Position numbers and translations under genes: made by a program
Assembly (NCBI RefSeq): GCF_037126465.1
Contig: NC_088201.1
Location: 141,734,376-141,798,375 of the forward strand
DNA from: Ornithodoros turicata
Taxonomy: Eukaryota; Arthropoda; Arachnida; Ixodida; Argasidae
DNA length: 64,000 nt
Reading direction: 5' to 3'
Shown here: in pieces, positions 44,973 through 54,343 of the stretch
Numbering within the stretch: the first letter of the stretch is position 1
Layout: every line of letters starts with the position of its first letter
Notes under the pieces: model-generated
Seen by the model: only the letters and a program-made list of their open reading frames with translations
What the model was told of the DNA's origin: nothing
Databases searched by the model: none

Positions 44973-45893
44973 TTAAGGAATGCATGATTTAAGGAAGGCA
45001 TGCTGGGAGTCGGAGCGTTTGGCACGGCGACACATTTTCTTCTTTTTACTAGCCAGACACTTGAGCAAGCGATTAAACCATGGAGCGGTCGGCGAGCATG
45101 GAATAGTTATCTTGGGAATATGAATCTCTGCAAGGTTGCAGAGTTTGTTTTGAAAGAAAAGCCAGTTGACCTTGACCGACCTATTGGCGGTGTCCCGGCA
45201 GAATGTGGAGAAGTTAGACTGAAGCTCTTCGTTGATAGCTTCGAAATCGGCTCTGTCGTAGAGACGAATAACTTTCTTGGAACGAGGGCGCTTAGGCACG
45301 GATACATGTAGTTGATAGTGTAGCACATTGTGGTCGCTAAGTTTCCCGATACCGGAGATAGCTTCTATAATGTGAGGACGTGTGGACAAAACTAGGTCGA
45401 GTGTGCTTGAACAGCTGGTTGAAACTCTTGTAGGAAAAGGTACCACTTGCGTAAGGTTGAAGTCGTGACACCAGTTCGAGAAAATCCTTATCGATGGAAG
45501 CGGAGCCAGGTGTTACACACGGGACAGACCAGTTTATACCAGGCATATTAAAGTCGCCCATCAGGATGATAGTATTGCTAGGAAAGCGAGCAGTAACGAC
45601 AGACATGTCGCAGCGCAATTGATCGATGAAACCAACATGAAAACTTGGTGAGCGATAGCATACACCGATGATGGCATGACTATTACAACAGTCAATTTTT
45701 AGCCATACAATCTCTAAGCTTGATTGCACACGTATGACAGACGACGAAAAGCAGTCTAGAACACCAAGGAGCACGCCACCCCCGCGTTGGACCTCTCTGT
45801 CACATCGATGAATTTTGTACTTGGTGTCATACGGCAGGAGCTCTGTGTCAGATATGTTAGCGGAAAGCCATGTTTCGGTTGAGGCAATTCATT
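44973..45893 (-). pseudogene. Captured LINE endonuclease fragment (CR1-like)
   Basis: On the minus strand the fragment begins with SETWL followed by NISDTELLP (45893 on), then RGGGVLLGV, then GVCYRSPS, then the endonuclease signature ILMGDFNMPGINW (about 45550), then a frame change and SSTLDLVLSTRP and LSDHNVL (about 45340). These are the ordered motifs of the APE-type endonuclease of CR1/Jockey-like LINEs. It stops before the reverse transcriptase. It lacks both LINE ends, has one frameshift, and fills the loop of the palindrome. It may be the same LINE group as 59894-60829, which preserves the complementary half. Confidence 0.8.
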
Positions 45894-46774
45894 CAATTCA
45901 TTGTATATTGGTTAAGCACTTCTGATGGCGGTTGTGTGATCCGCTTCTCCCAAAATCTGATTGCCACTTGGAAATTATTTCATATACGTTTGTGTGCCGT
46001 GTGTTACGAAGACTATGTGATTAGAAATGTAGACTTGGCCTGCACATCATGCTCGTAAAATCTTTCGTTTGCATTGTGGCATCTGATAATAGATTCGCTT
46101 TTCGCGAAGGCTTCGTATTATCTCCCAGGCAATGAACCCCAATGCGATTGTAAAAGTCGATGACAATGTGTCGCGAACGCTTTGACTTATCACGCCGCAA
46201 TCAGTTATCTTGCTTATTTCCCGTTTTGCCCTATCTTGGACGGTTCATTTTTCCTATCCAGTCATACAAACGGACAACTGTGTTGACAAAAATATTTATT
46301 TATTTGTTCCGCGCTCCAATCAGGTTGCTTGTTAAAGTCGCCTTTTCTTCTTCTTTTACTATGTCTGGGCTAGTGCAACTGATTGAGAAATATACATGCA
46401 CTGTGGAATTTAATTCATGAAATATGATAAGTTTTCACATGAGATTAGTGATCCTTTTTGTAATCATAGACTGATGTATCATGTCTCTAAATTTCAATGA
46501 CCGATCGATCCTTCTCCGGCAATTCTATCCTTCGGGTGTTGAACTTGTACAGAGTGTAGTCGAGTAAAACCTATTTGGTGGTCAGGTCTCATTCTATATG
46601 AGAATTCTTACATACATTGTGGAATATCCGTTTCCTTAGCGATCACTGTTCTCAGTCTAGCCATGCTAAATGTAAGGTGTTTTTCATTGTGATGCATAGA
46701 ATTCATTATAATGATGACAAAGATTACATTTATTGTTTCAGTTATACACTTGTTTATTTCGATAAATTACAGTT

Positions 46775-47122
46775 CTATTTCAAACTCTGAAGTTTTCGTT
46801 TGTTGTCTTCATTGATGAATTCCGAAGACATTAAATAGTTTATTCTGATTATTGGGCGCTTGAATCCATTGTTGATTAACGCAGGCGCTATCTTGTTGCC
46901 GTGTTTGTATTGGTTCAACAACTTGCACTTTGTCGCGATGAACTTGCACAGTCTCTTATTGATGTTTCCTTTCTTTGTATGAAGATTCTTGAATGGCGTA
47001 CAAGAGAGCATTAGATGAAAATCGTCCGATGGTCCACCGCAATTGATATGTTTGTTGAGTTTCAACAGGTGACAATACATCAGACCTTGCACGACAATGT
47101 TGAACTTCTGTTGATTCGACAT
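46775..47122 (-). CDS. Unknown small protein (gene 2), intact in the right arm
   Basis: An uninterrupted frame of 115 codons starts at a true ATG (MSNQQKFNIVVQG) and stops at 46775. It contains a CGGPSDDFH segment, two further cysteines (LSCTPF, LCKFIATKCK) and is very Lys/Asn-rich in the second half (KRPIIRINYLM, SSEF). The C-terminal region is basic. It is the only frame in the palindrome without a break, while its mirror copy at 41739 is broken. I do not recognise the family. It follows gene 1 on the same strand with a short gap. It might encode an accessory protein of the Maverick-like element. That is inference. Confidence 0.4.
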   Translation of the reverse strand: MSNQQKFNIVVQGLMYCHLLKLNKHINCGGPSDDFHLMLSCTPFKNLHTKKGNINKRLCKFIATKCKLLNQYKHGNKIAPALINNGFKRPIIRINYLMSSEFINEDNKRKLQSLK

Positions 47123-47187
47123 CGTTGCAGAGACTGATAGAAGAAAATAATTGCGTTGCCGTGGTATTGGAACATATCACGTGATAA

Positions 47188-47635
47188 GATTTTATGTACT
47201 TTCCATCTCAGATATGTGTAATTTCAACAAATCCGTAATGAATCGTGCGATATAGACCGCTTGTATATGATAATTTGATCCGATTGCGTTCTTGATGAAC
47301 GCAATGCCCATTGCAATGATTACAATTACATCTGGTCTAGTGTATTTCAATTATTCGTTGGCAAACCTCAAAAACCCCGCCATCGATCCCAGTGGCCCTT
47401 CCGACGTTGATGTGCAGATATTTTTATAAGTATTGTAGATTCGGCATATAAATTCTTGCACCTTCAGTTCTGTAGTTTGTACCATATCTCCGAATACGAC
47501 CATGTCTAGGACGTATTGAAATGCAGCGATAATGAAATCGTTTCGCGGCTCCTCCTTTTCGAAGCAGTTTTTCATCACATCTCGAAAATGTTCATAACTA
47601 TCACAAAATAGGCGTACGCCTCCCGTCTTCAACAA
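47188..47635 (-). pseudogene. Unknown gene 1, right-arm copy
   Basis: The frame is open from KTGGVRLFCDSYEHF through FIIAAFQYVLDMVVFGDM and VQEFICRIYNTYKN to FLRFANE, then a TAA (47351), then the same frame resumes with a hydrophobic IVIIAMGIAFIKNAIG segment, ending LHISEMEST. The left arm has GAA in place of the TAA, so the stop is a decay mutation. The total would be about 150-160 residues. No ATG is clear; the frame is open upstream to about 47670. The same N-terminal segment is also kept at 821-870. The family is not recognised. Confidence 0.5.
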
Positions 47636-47949
47636 ATCAGGGCAGATACTATTAGAGCTGGTTGTTGGCTAGGAGCGCGCTATGCGGTGTGTTGGATTCA
47701 TAAAACAAAGTAAGGTTTTTAGTGACTCTTAGAAAGAAAATTGTATAGTGTTCGATTAGATTATGTCACGAGGATGATTTTATGATACTAAAAACGATAG
47801 ATTATTCTCCTCCTCTGTTGTTTTGATTAACCAATGTAGTGGTATAGATTTTATTTCCTCTTGTGTTCTTGTCCCATGGTCTTCCAGAGTCTGTGCTGTT
47901 CACCTTTAATTACATACAAATATCAGAAGTTCCCGCTATTGCACTGATG

Positions 47950-48480
47950 GTTCTCACGTATAGGAATATTAGACTTTTTATAATGCAACTTGTAATTTTG
48001 TTTATAATGATATTGATTAAGAATATCTTCTTTGGTTAAATGTGGTGAACGTTTCTCGTTTTGATATGGTGTAGCTGTTATCCATGACGAAAACCCGAGA
48101 CTGGGAAAAAGACGAAAACAGACGACTCTGTTTTCGTCTTTTTCCCAGTCTCGGGTTTTCGTCATGGATCTTAGCCACCAGCTCGCTTGCTTTTTAACCA
48201 TTTTATCTGTAGCTATTATTTCCTTACATGTTGGATGATTGGTTCTATATTAATGCTATGTGCTGATTCGAATTATTTCCTTATGTCTGCACTATTCACT
48301 TCATAAGAAACTGATTAATTAAATTTGTGTCACGTTGGAATATTAAAGTTAGTTTCCATATCGTGCTCCAAATTGCTTACATCTATCAGGTTCTCACGTC
48401 TCAGACTTTTTATAATAAAACTTGTAATTTTGATTGTAATTGTATTGATCAAGAATATCTTCTTTGATTAACTGTGCTAT
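47950..48480 (-). repeat. Paired subterminal repeats of the right arm, with hairpin between
   Basis: Two units (about 47950-48040 and 48392-48480) share GTTCTCACGT, AGACTTTTTATAAT, ACTTGTAATTTTG, and AATATCTTCTTTG.TTAA. They match the pair at 1219-1480 and the mirrored pair in the left arm (39565-39655, 39998-40090). In both palindrome arms hairpin D/E sits between the two units. In the copy at 745-5072 it does not. Confidence 0.65.
48082..48207 (+). mobile_element. Hairpin retroposon, copy E (in the right arm)
   Basis: TGTAGCTGTTAT (48070-48081) and TGTAGCTATTAT (48208-48219) are a 12-bp duplication with one mismatch. The stem CATGACGAAAACCCGAGACT plus GGGAAAAAGACGAAAACAG is perfect and nearly loopless. 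The tail is GGATCTTAGCCACCAGCTCG, CTTGCTTTTTAACCATTTT. It was present before the arms became mirror images. Confidence 0.85.
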
Positions 48481-49369
48481 CCCTTCTGATTCATTGAAAA
48501 CTTGTGTGATTACAGTTAATCAAAATATTGTGTTTGATCTGTGATACCTATTCAATGATAATGTATCATACCTTTAATAAGTATATTCTTTGTTAGATAT
48601 ATTGTGTTCCTTCTGCTTCAGGTTTTTTGGCTAAGTTTTTCCCATTCACGCAGAGCCATAACATAATTTCTGACACTAATGACTTTAATAAATATATATC
48701 CTTTGCATGTAAACAGCCTACTGCACACCTGTTGTAGCTGGAAAAAAATTACGATTGAATTGGGTACAGATTGAAAAATTACGAAAGAAGTCGGCCCAGG
48801 TTGAAGGGTAAGCGCGCATGCAGCCCTCCGGCCACGCACAGACAACCGGTAAGCGCCTCCACCCGAGCGCCGCCTGTCGCGCACACAAAAAACTCGCGAA
48901 AAAAGTCAGCCAAGGCTCAAAAATGTCGAAAGAAGTCTGCCTAGGTTGAAAAATGTGAGAGGGAAAGCGCGCACGCAGCCCTCCCCCGCCGATAATCGCG
49001 CGGATAACCCTCCGCACGGGCGCCGCGCGGGAAAAATACGCGCAGGGCTCAGGGGCAGGGGTGCCGCAGTTTCTCATCCCTGTAGTTTCTCAACCCCTAC
49101 ATACTACTGGGACATCATAAGAAAGCACGTGACCCCGTTTCCACAACATTAGCTTGCATGCGGTCTGTCCCTCTAAATTAATGTCTTTGTACTTTCATCC
49201 ACTCGCTAGTGAACTGTGTATATGAGTATGATTCGCGGATACAATTATCGGTCCAGTATACATGGAATTACAACCGCACTCAAGAGCATCGCTGTATACA
49301 TAGAATAAAGAAGCTCCTCTGCTTCAGAATGTTGAACACATTTCCCACGGTTGTACTGCTTTTTGCTAC

Positions 49370-50400
49370 TCAGTTCGAGGGTGCACAGTTTTGATTTTCG
49401 ACAAGAGAATCCAAGGATGTGATCACAAGGCACTCGTTCTTAAACATTCCAAGTACCATATTATTTTTCGTGGAATATGGTGGATGATCGGGGACATAGC
49501 TAGAGTTATCAAGGTGTTTGTCAGCTAGTTGGTGAAGTCCTTTCTCTTCACTCAGCTTGATGATGAAGGAATCTGTGTCCATATACGACAATCTAGTCTA
49601 CCTACACGAAGAACACGGCTGTGATAAAAATTAAACATCTTCAGCTGGGACAGTTCCAATATCGTGAATCCTAGGTACAGTGGTTGTCTGATGTGGAGCT
49701 CAGATTGAGGGAATTAGGAGAGGATTACTTGAGAGCTCAGAGGTCGGAACTCCTTTAGGTTTGCCTTGCGTAGGAGTTTGAGGACATGTTCGTCGGTTAC
49801 TCTGTGACGACAATTGACAAAGTTTCTCACCTGCATACATGAACGCACGTAAACATCATTTCAAGTTTTTGCTTGGGAGCTCTCGAAGGCTAGCTTGTGC
49901 AGCTCGTTTCCGAAGATCGTGGTTGAAGTCCACATGTGATCGGATTTTTGATTGGACTTTTGAACCCTATGAACTTTGGTGAGTCGCAACCCGAAAAGCA
50001 AATACAACTGCTAATTGTGATTGCGTAGAAGTGTACTCTCTTGTCAAATAAGGTGAACAGTAATTTTGGATCGGTGCCGTTCTGAGGAAGATGAAACTTC
50101 TTCATCATTTCCTTTTTATAGATGACAGCAGATCATAGGGAACTGACATTATTTTGGGCACAACAGACAGACACTAGATCTACCTCGAGGAAGTAACCAA
50201 CAGGTGCGTCATCTGGGACTTGTTTTATATCCAAGTTCGCGATTTCATCTCTGTTAGCCACTCAAAATCTCCGTACGGTAGTTGCTCTCTCACTACGGAG
50301 CCGTAAAGCCCATTAACGTCTATGTAATGGTTCAAGTTAGATTGTCTTTCGGGTCAAGCAGCTCTGTCCCTGGTACATTTGAGGTCGCTTTCCTTAGCGA
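49370..50400 (-). pseudogene. Type B (protein-primed) DNA polymerase remnant, Maverick/Polinton type
   Basis: On the minus strand, motifs appear in the correct order across several frames: YIDVNGLYGS with QLPYGDFEWL (about 50300-50260; polymerase motif A region, usually YiDaNnLYG), APVGYFLEVDL (about 50220), VTDEHVLKLLRKANLKEFRP (about 49800-49740), PLYLGFTILELSQLKMF, then YMDTDSF (about 49580; motif C with the catalytic DTD) and a GMFKNEC segment. This set is typical of Polinton polymerases. Frameshifts, stops and deletions of the intervening parts make it dead. It lies just outside the 49108 end of the palindrome and is not repeated at the left end. Confidence 0.8.
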
Positions 50401-50480
50401 ACACTGTGACCACAGTCTCCTTCCGCACTAACATTGTCCAGCTTTACATGGTTCCTAGATTTGATTTTTAGGACATCCCA

Positions 50481-52885
50481 TAGCCCTTTCGGCCGTGGCA
50501 TTTTTGTTTTGATCCTATTTTTTAAATATACTACAGCGCACCCACCTAACATAATTCTGTGCCAAAAAAATCGGTTGAAAATAAGTACATTGAAAAATTG
50601 AAATTAAAATTCGATTGAAAATTAAATTAAAATAAGCTGCTGCCTATCGTCAAAATAGGACACCATGGCTCAACCGTTGCTAACTGCGGGAGCACATGGG
50701 AAACGGAGGCTATAAATCCAGGTAGTGGATTGATTTGTCGAAGGCACATTTAAGGACCATAGTATTCCAATAACAACCACAATGAACAAATGGAGTCTAA
50801 ACAATCTGAAACAAGTTACAACGTTACGTACAACGATTTACAAGTAACTTTCTAATTAACCCGTCCCATGCTGCGGTTATATTCATTTACGACACTTGGG
50901 AGACAATATAGGGCTTGCACAGCATTTGTCTGAGATGCTCCACCGCCGACCAGTATCTTTTTCTTTTCAAAAGAGAAAGAAAGCGATGGAAAGGTTCCCA
51001 CGACGGAACGTTTCAGCAGCTCAGAATTGAGCCTGAGGAGCCGTCCACATAAACAATATAAAAGTGTTTGAAAGCAACTTATATTTATGCAAAGCAGAGC
51101 AGATCAGTTCTCTGACAAATGTTGTAATATATAGTCACAGTCTCGAATCCTTCAAAATTGTCACTGCCAGGTGGAATGGTATAACTTGCATTACTTTGGC
51201 TGCATTTGTATCTTTCTTTTACATCGAAGAATAATTTACTCCGTGAGCAGCATGCTTTTGATATGCATTGGGGAAAAATGTGTGGAGATGGCATGACACT
51301 CTGTAGGTCATTGCAAATATTCGCCTGCTGGCACAGCTGAAATGTGATACTGGTGAACATTGCTCATCAACACGATGGTTTGCTAGGCGTTTTTTCCTGT
51401 TGCTGCCGTGGGCGACGGCCCCTCTACCCGCCCAAAGCTAATCCGGCATCAGACGTGTCCGTATCCCCTAAGCTATGCGCCATGAGAAAGATAATCTACT
51501 ACCCCACCTTCCAAAGGGTGGGGTCTGGACCTGCCCCTAGTGCATGAAACATGAGATCAGCCATGATTATAAGAAAGTATCAAAATAAAGAAGAAGACGG
51601 CGAGTTATGCGACAACAGCTGCATAAACCATCGAAATATGCACCCTCCTTCCACAACCCCATTGCCCTGATGGCGTCAAAATCGCCCAAACGGAAGAGTG
51701 AAGGCAAGCGTGCATCGGTCAGTCTGTCAATGTAGTGTTGTCTTTTTAGTCTTGCTCTATGTCATCACAAAAGATCAATGCCCTCACTCTGCACAGAAAG
51801 CGGAATAGAATGACAAAGTGCACCCATTTCGCGTTCGTGGCCGCTACCGAGCTCCGCCATTTTTAGCGCTCCGTCTTCGTCTCGGCACGCGACTAACGAA
51901 AGACAATTGATGGTATGGACGTGTGGGATGTAGAAAATATGCCGGTTCTGATTTTGTTTTCGAGTTACACGCGGAATTTTTGTGACTTGTAAGATTTTGA
52001 CGACACCTGGGCCGAAAGGGGTGTGTGCTGTGAACGTGGTGTTCCAACATCACAACGAGTTGAAAACGACAATGATTTCGTCATCATTAAACTTCATGTC
52101 GTCCTACTAGAACCTCCAGCACTTCTTTTTTTTTAAGGGATGCGCCTACAAGTACCTCCCAACAGAAGAAAAATATTACTTGCACATGATGCGATACATG
52201 CGGGACTTTGTATCGGGCTAAAATGGCGGAACAGCCACCATGCACCGGACGCCGATGTCTCTCTCCCTTCACCTCACACCTTTCTAAATCCTGTACCCGC
52301 TTACGAAAGAGAATAAAGAACCCGATACCCCATTGAAATATAGGGCATTACTGGTATCTCTACAAATTTGAAGAAATGATACTTTCCCAGAATTGCGGGG
52401 CACCTACTGTTGAAGTTGGCTTTACCTGTGTACTCGCCACCCTCCACTGAAGCTATGCATTTCATCTGCCTTCGATAGAATATTCATTGGCCCTGAGCGT
52501 TAGGAACGAGTTCGTAACTGTTACAGTTGCATGTTGTGTATGTAAGTGTCCCCATCTAGGCGTGCTGAAGGAAGGTTCCTTGATTGTCCACAATTGGAAT
52601 GGTAGCGCAAGACCATCACGGTATATTCCTGTGCGACCTATTTTCGCCGTGTTGGCTTCATGGCAGAATACTTTGACATGTCTTTGCCCTTTAATTACGT
52701 CAAAATCATGGCCTTCCTAAAAGTGTCCACATTTGATATGGAAGCCCAGACCTGTCTTCTACGTTCCACAACTTTGTGCGCAGTTGTAGGAGGTCCCAAT
52801 TTTTTCCACACAACGAAAGCAGTACCAGATAGACCTACGATGGCTTTCACAGCAATTCTAGCCTAATCCCATACCGACATGGTGT
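50481..52885. other. No recognised feature
   Basis: A minus-strand frame at 51085-51360 is Cys- and Ser-rich and looks protein-like but has no family I know. The rest shows no paired ends, RNA gene or exon. Other Maverick genes (integrase, packaging ATPase, capsid) were looked for beside the polymerase remnant and not seen. Confidence 0.35.
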
Positions 52886-52968
52886 TGCGTTGTTGTCGTC
52901 GTGGTATAATGGGCAAGTCCGGCATTCGCGTTCCCGGGTTCGTTTCGTAGGGTTGCACTTTTAGTTTT

Positions 52969-53340
52969 ATGAGTATTTTAATTTTTTTATTTATTAAAAC
53001 TGAATTTCTTGACCGGTCCAACATCAGGGGATGTGCACGAGAACTCAAGCCAACTGAGTTTAACAAAATCATCGCTAGAAAGAGTATTTGTGCAACATTT
53101 GATGGAAAAGCACTCCATTCTCGGGTGGCACATTGTACAGATGAATATAATAAATATTCTGTTGAGCCGGGGGGGGGGGGCACTCTAAAATTCATTGTAG
53201 ACACCGTTAGGAAAAAAAGTGTGATAGCCTTACATATAAAGAACCCGAATGGAATAAAGATGTACGTTTTTGCTGAGCGGAGAGAACATACCTCTATGAA
53301 AATAAAAAACAAAAAATACACGCTTTCTTATAATTCATGA
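52969..53340 (+). CDS. Unknown open frame of 123 codons, low confidence
   Basis: The frame is Lys/Ile-rich in an AT-rich patch, with a mixed middle part (CATFDGKALHSRVAHCTDEY) and a glycine run encoded by a G homopolymer at 53170-53179. No domain is recognised. The homopolymer would be frameshift-prone. A tRNA-like fragment precedes it at 52895-52945. Confidence 0.2.
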   Translation: MSILIFLFIKTEFLDRSNIRGCARELKPTEFNKIIARKSICATFDGKALHSRVAHCTDEYNKYSVEPGGGGTLKFIVDTVRKKSVIALHIKNPNGIKMYVFAERREHTSMKIKNKKYTLSYNS

Positions 53341-53422
53341 TCAGTTGCTCATAAAATTGGCTTCACCTGCCTGCACGCCATTTCTCGTAGGCGCGACGTA
53401 ATTCAATAATTTCGTTAAGATA

Positions 53423-53812
53423 TCACAGAATACGGAGTGTCACAGTATAGCGTCCACACCTGGAAATGTGGATTGGTCCTCGCCTTTCCCTGTAGAAGGT
53501 GAGCAGCTGAGCGTTCGCCAGTATGACTTCCTTCTTAACTAGCTTAACTTGCATAGTTGAAGCTCCTGTGTGACGGCGATAGCTCTGCGGCTGGCGCATG
53601 CCACCGGGACGGCAGGGGTTAGAGCGGTTGTATAGGTTGTTCTGTTGCTGGACTCTGGTAACAGAGGACGCTGATCCGAGAACGTTTAAGAACACGTCTT
53701 TGATGGTATGTGATGTCAAGACAAGGAGATGCGAACGAGGTATACTGTCTCTACTGTAGGTGCGGCACGTGTGACGGAACAACCTCCGAACCGCTGCCCG
53801 GGATAGGTTCAA
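53423..53812 (-). CDS. Unknown open frame of 129 codons, low confidence
   Basis: The minus-strand frame has Arg/Ser-rich composition and a QVKLVKKEVILANAQLLTFY segment near the end. It is longer than most chance frames here, but no domain, splice context or repeat match was found. Confidence 0.2.
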   Translation of the reverse strand: MNLSRAAVRRLFRHTCRTYSRDSIPRSHLLVLTSHTIKDVFLNVLGSASSVTRVQQQNNLYNRSNPCRPGGMRQPQSYRRHTGASTMQVKLVKKEVILANAQLLTFYRERRGPIHISRCGRYTVTLRIL

Positions 53813-54176
53813 ACAGTAAGAGCAAATGATAGCTACGGCAAGATGTGCGACTGTACTTTGGTAACGACCCCGCGCATGATCCCGCGGCAGACGGACAGGT
53901 GTAGACCTAGTGGTGGCCCGCCTGGTCCGGACCGTCCAGCAATTCCATAATTCCCAAACGTCAGAAAATGGATTTCGAGACTATCCAAATACCATGGCCT
54001 GAATGTCAGGCTGATATGGAAAACATGGATTGTGGAAAGTGCATGTGTAGTACATGCGAACCAGTAGCTTATGCAACTGCAAGCTTGGTTGGGGGGTGTA
54101 AAAAAGGGGTCCAGTTACATTATAACAGCAGTAGGTAAGGGTGTATGTGGGAGTTCATTTGGGTTCCCATTCGAGC

Positions 54177-54340
54177 AGAATATGCACAGGTTGAGACTGA
54201 TCAAGGTAAGGTTAGGTTTTTACGTATTTCACACGTTGGAGGGTAGGTCAGTTTGTGTAGAATATGCACACGTCGAGACTGGCCAGGGTTAGGTTAGTTG
54301 TTTTACGTATTTCAGGCGTTGGAGGGTCAGTCAATTTGAT
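54177..54340. repeat. Two-unit tandem duplication (82-bp period)
   Basis: AGAATATGCACAGGTTGAGA starts at 54177 and AGAATATGCACACGTCGAGA at 54259. Both continue with CAGGGTTAGGTTAG-like and TTTTACGTATTTCA, then GTTGGAGGGT. The duplicate is a few percent diverged. Confidence 0.75.
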
Positions 54341-54343
54341 TTG

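Larger units (their letters stand above)
38912..49108. mobile_element. 10.2-kb palindromic Maverick/Polinton-like element with 6-bp target duplication
   Basis: It begins AGTAGTATGTAGGG and ends in the inverted complement CCCTACATACTACT. GGGACA flanks both sides exactly (38906-38911, 49109-49114). The two halves are inverted copies for over 3 kb each (38912-44605 with insertions; 45905-49108). A 6-bp duplication, a 5'-AG start and very long TIRs are the structural signature of Mavericks/Polintons, whose integrase makes 6-bp duplications. No integrase, ATPase, protease or capsid gene is recognised inside, so it is non-autonomous or badly decayed. A second partial copy lies at 745-5072. Confidence 0.85.
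45905..49108 (-). repeat. Right arm of the palindrome
   Basis: This arm is the cleaner one, free of large insertions other than hairpin E, which both arms share. Pairing starts at GTTAAGCACTTCTGATGG (about 45910). Order inward from the end: GC-rich terminal segment (48720-49108), AT-rich segment with paired subterminal repeats, gene 1, gene 2, then the inner stem with a CTTTGACTTATC-type stretch. Confidence 0.85.

Noticed and set aside
52895..52945. tRNA-like fragment (GTGGTATAATGGGCAAG ... GGGTTCGTTTCG)
   Set aside because: The distance between the box A-like and box B-like parts is too short, box B lacks its CC, and no acceptor stem pairs. At best a pseudo-tRNA or SINE scrap.
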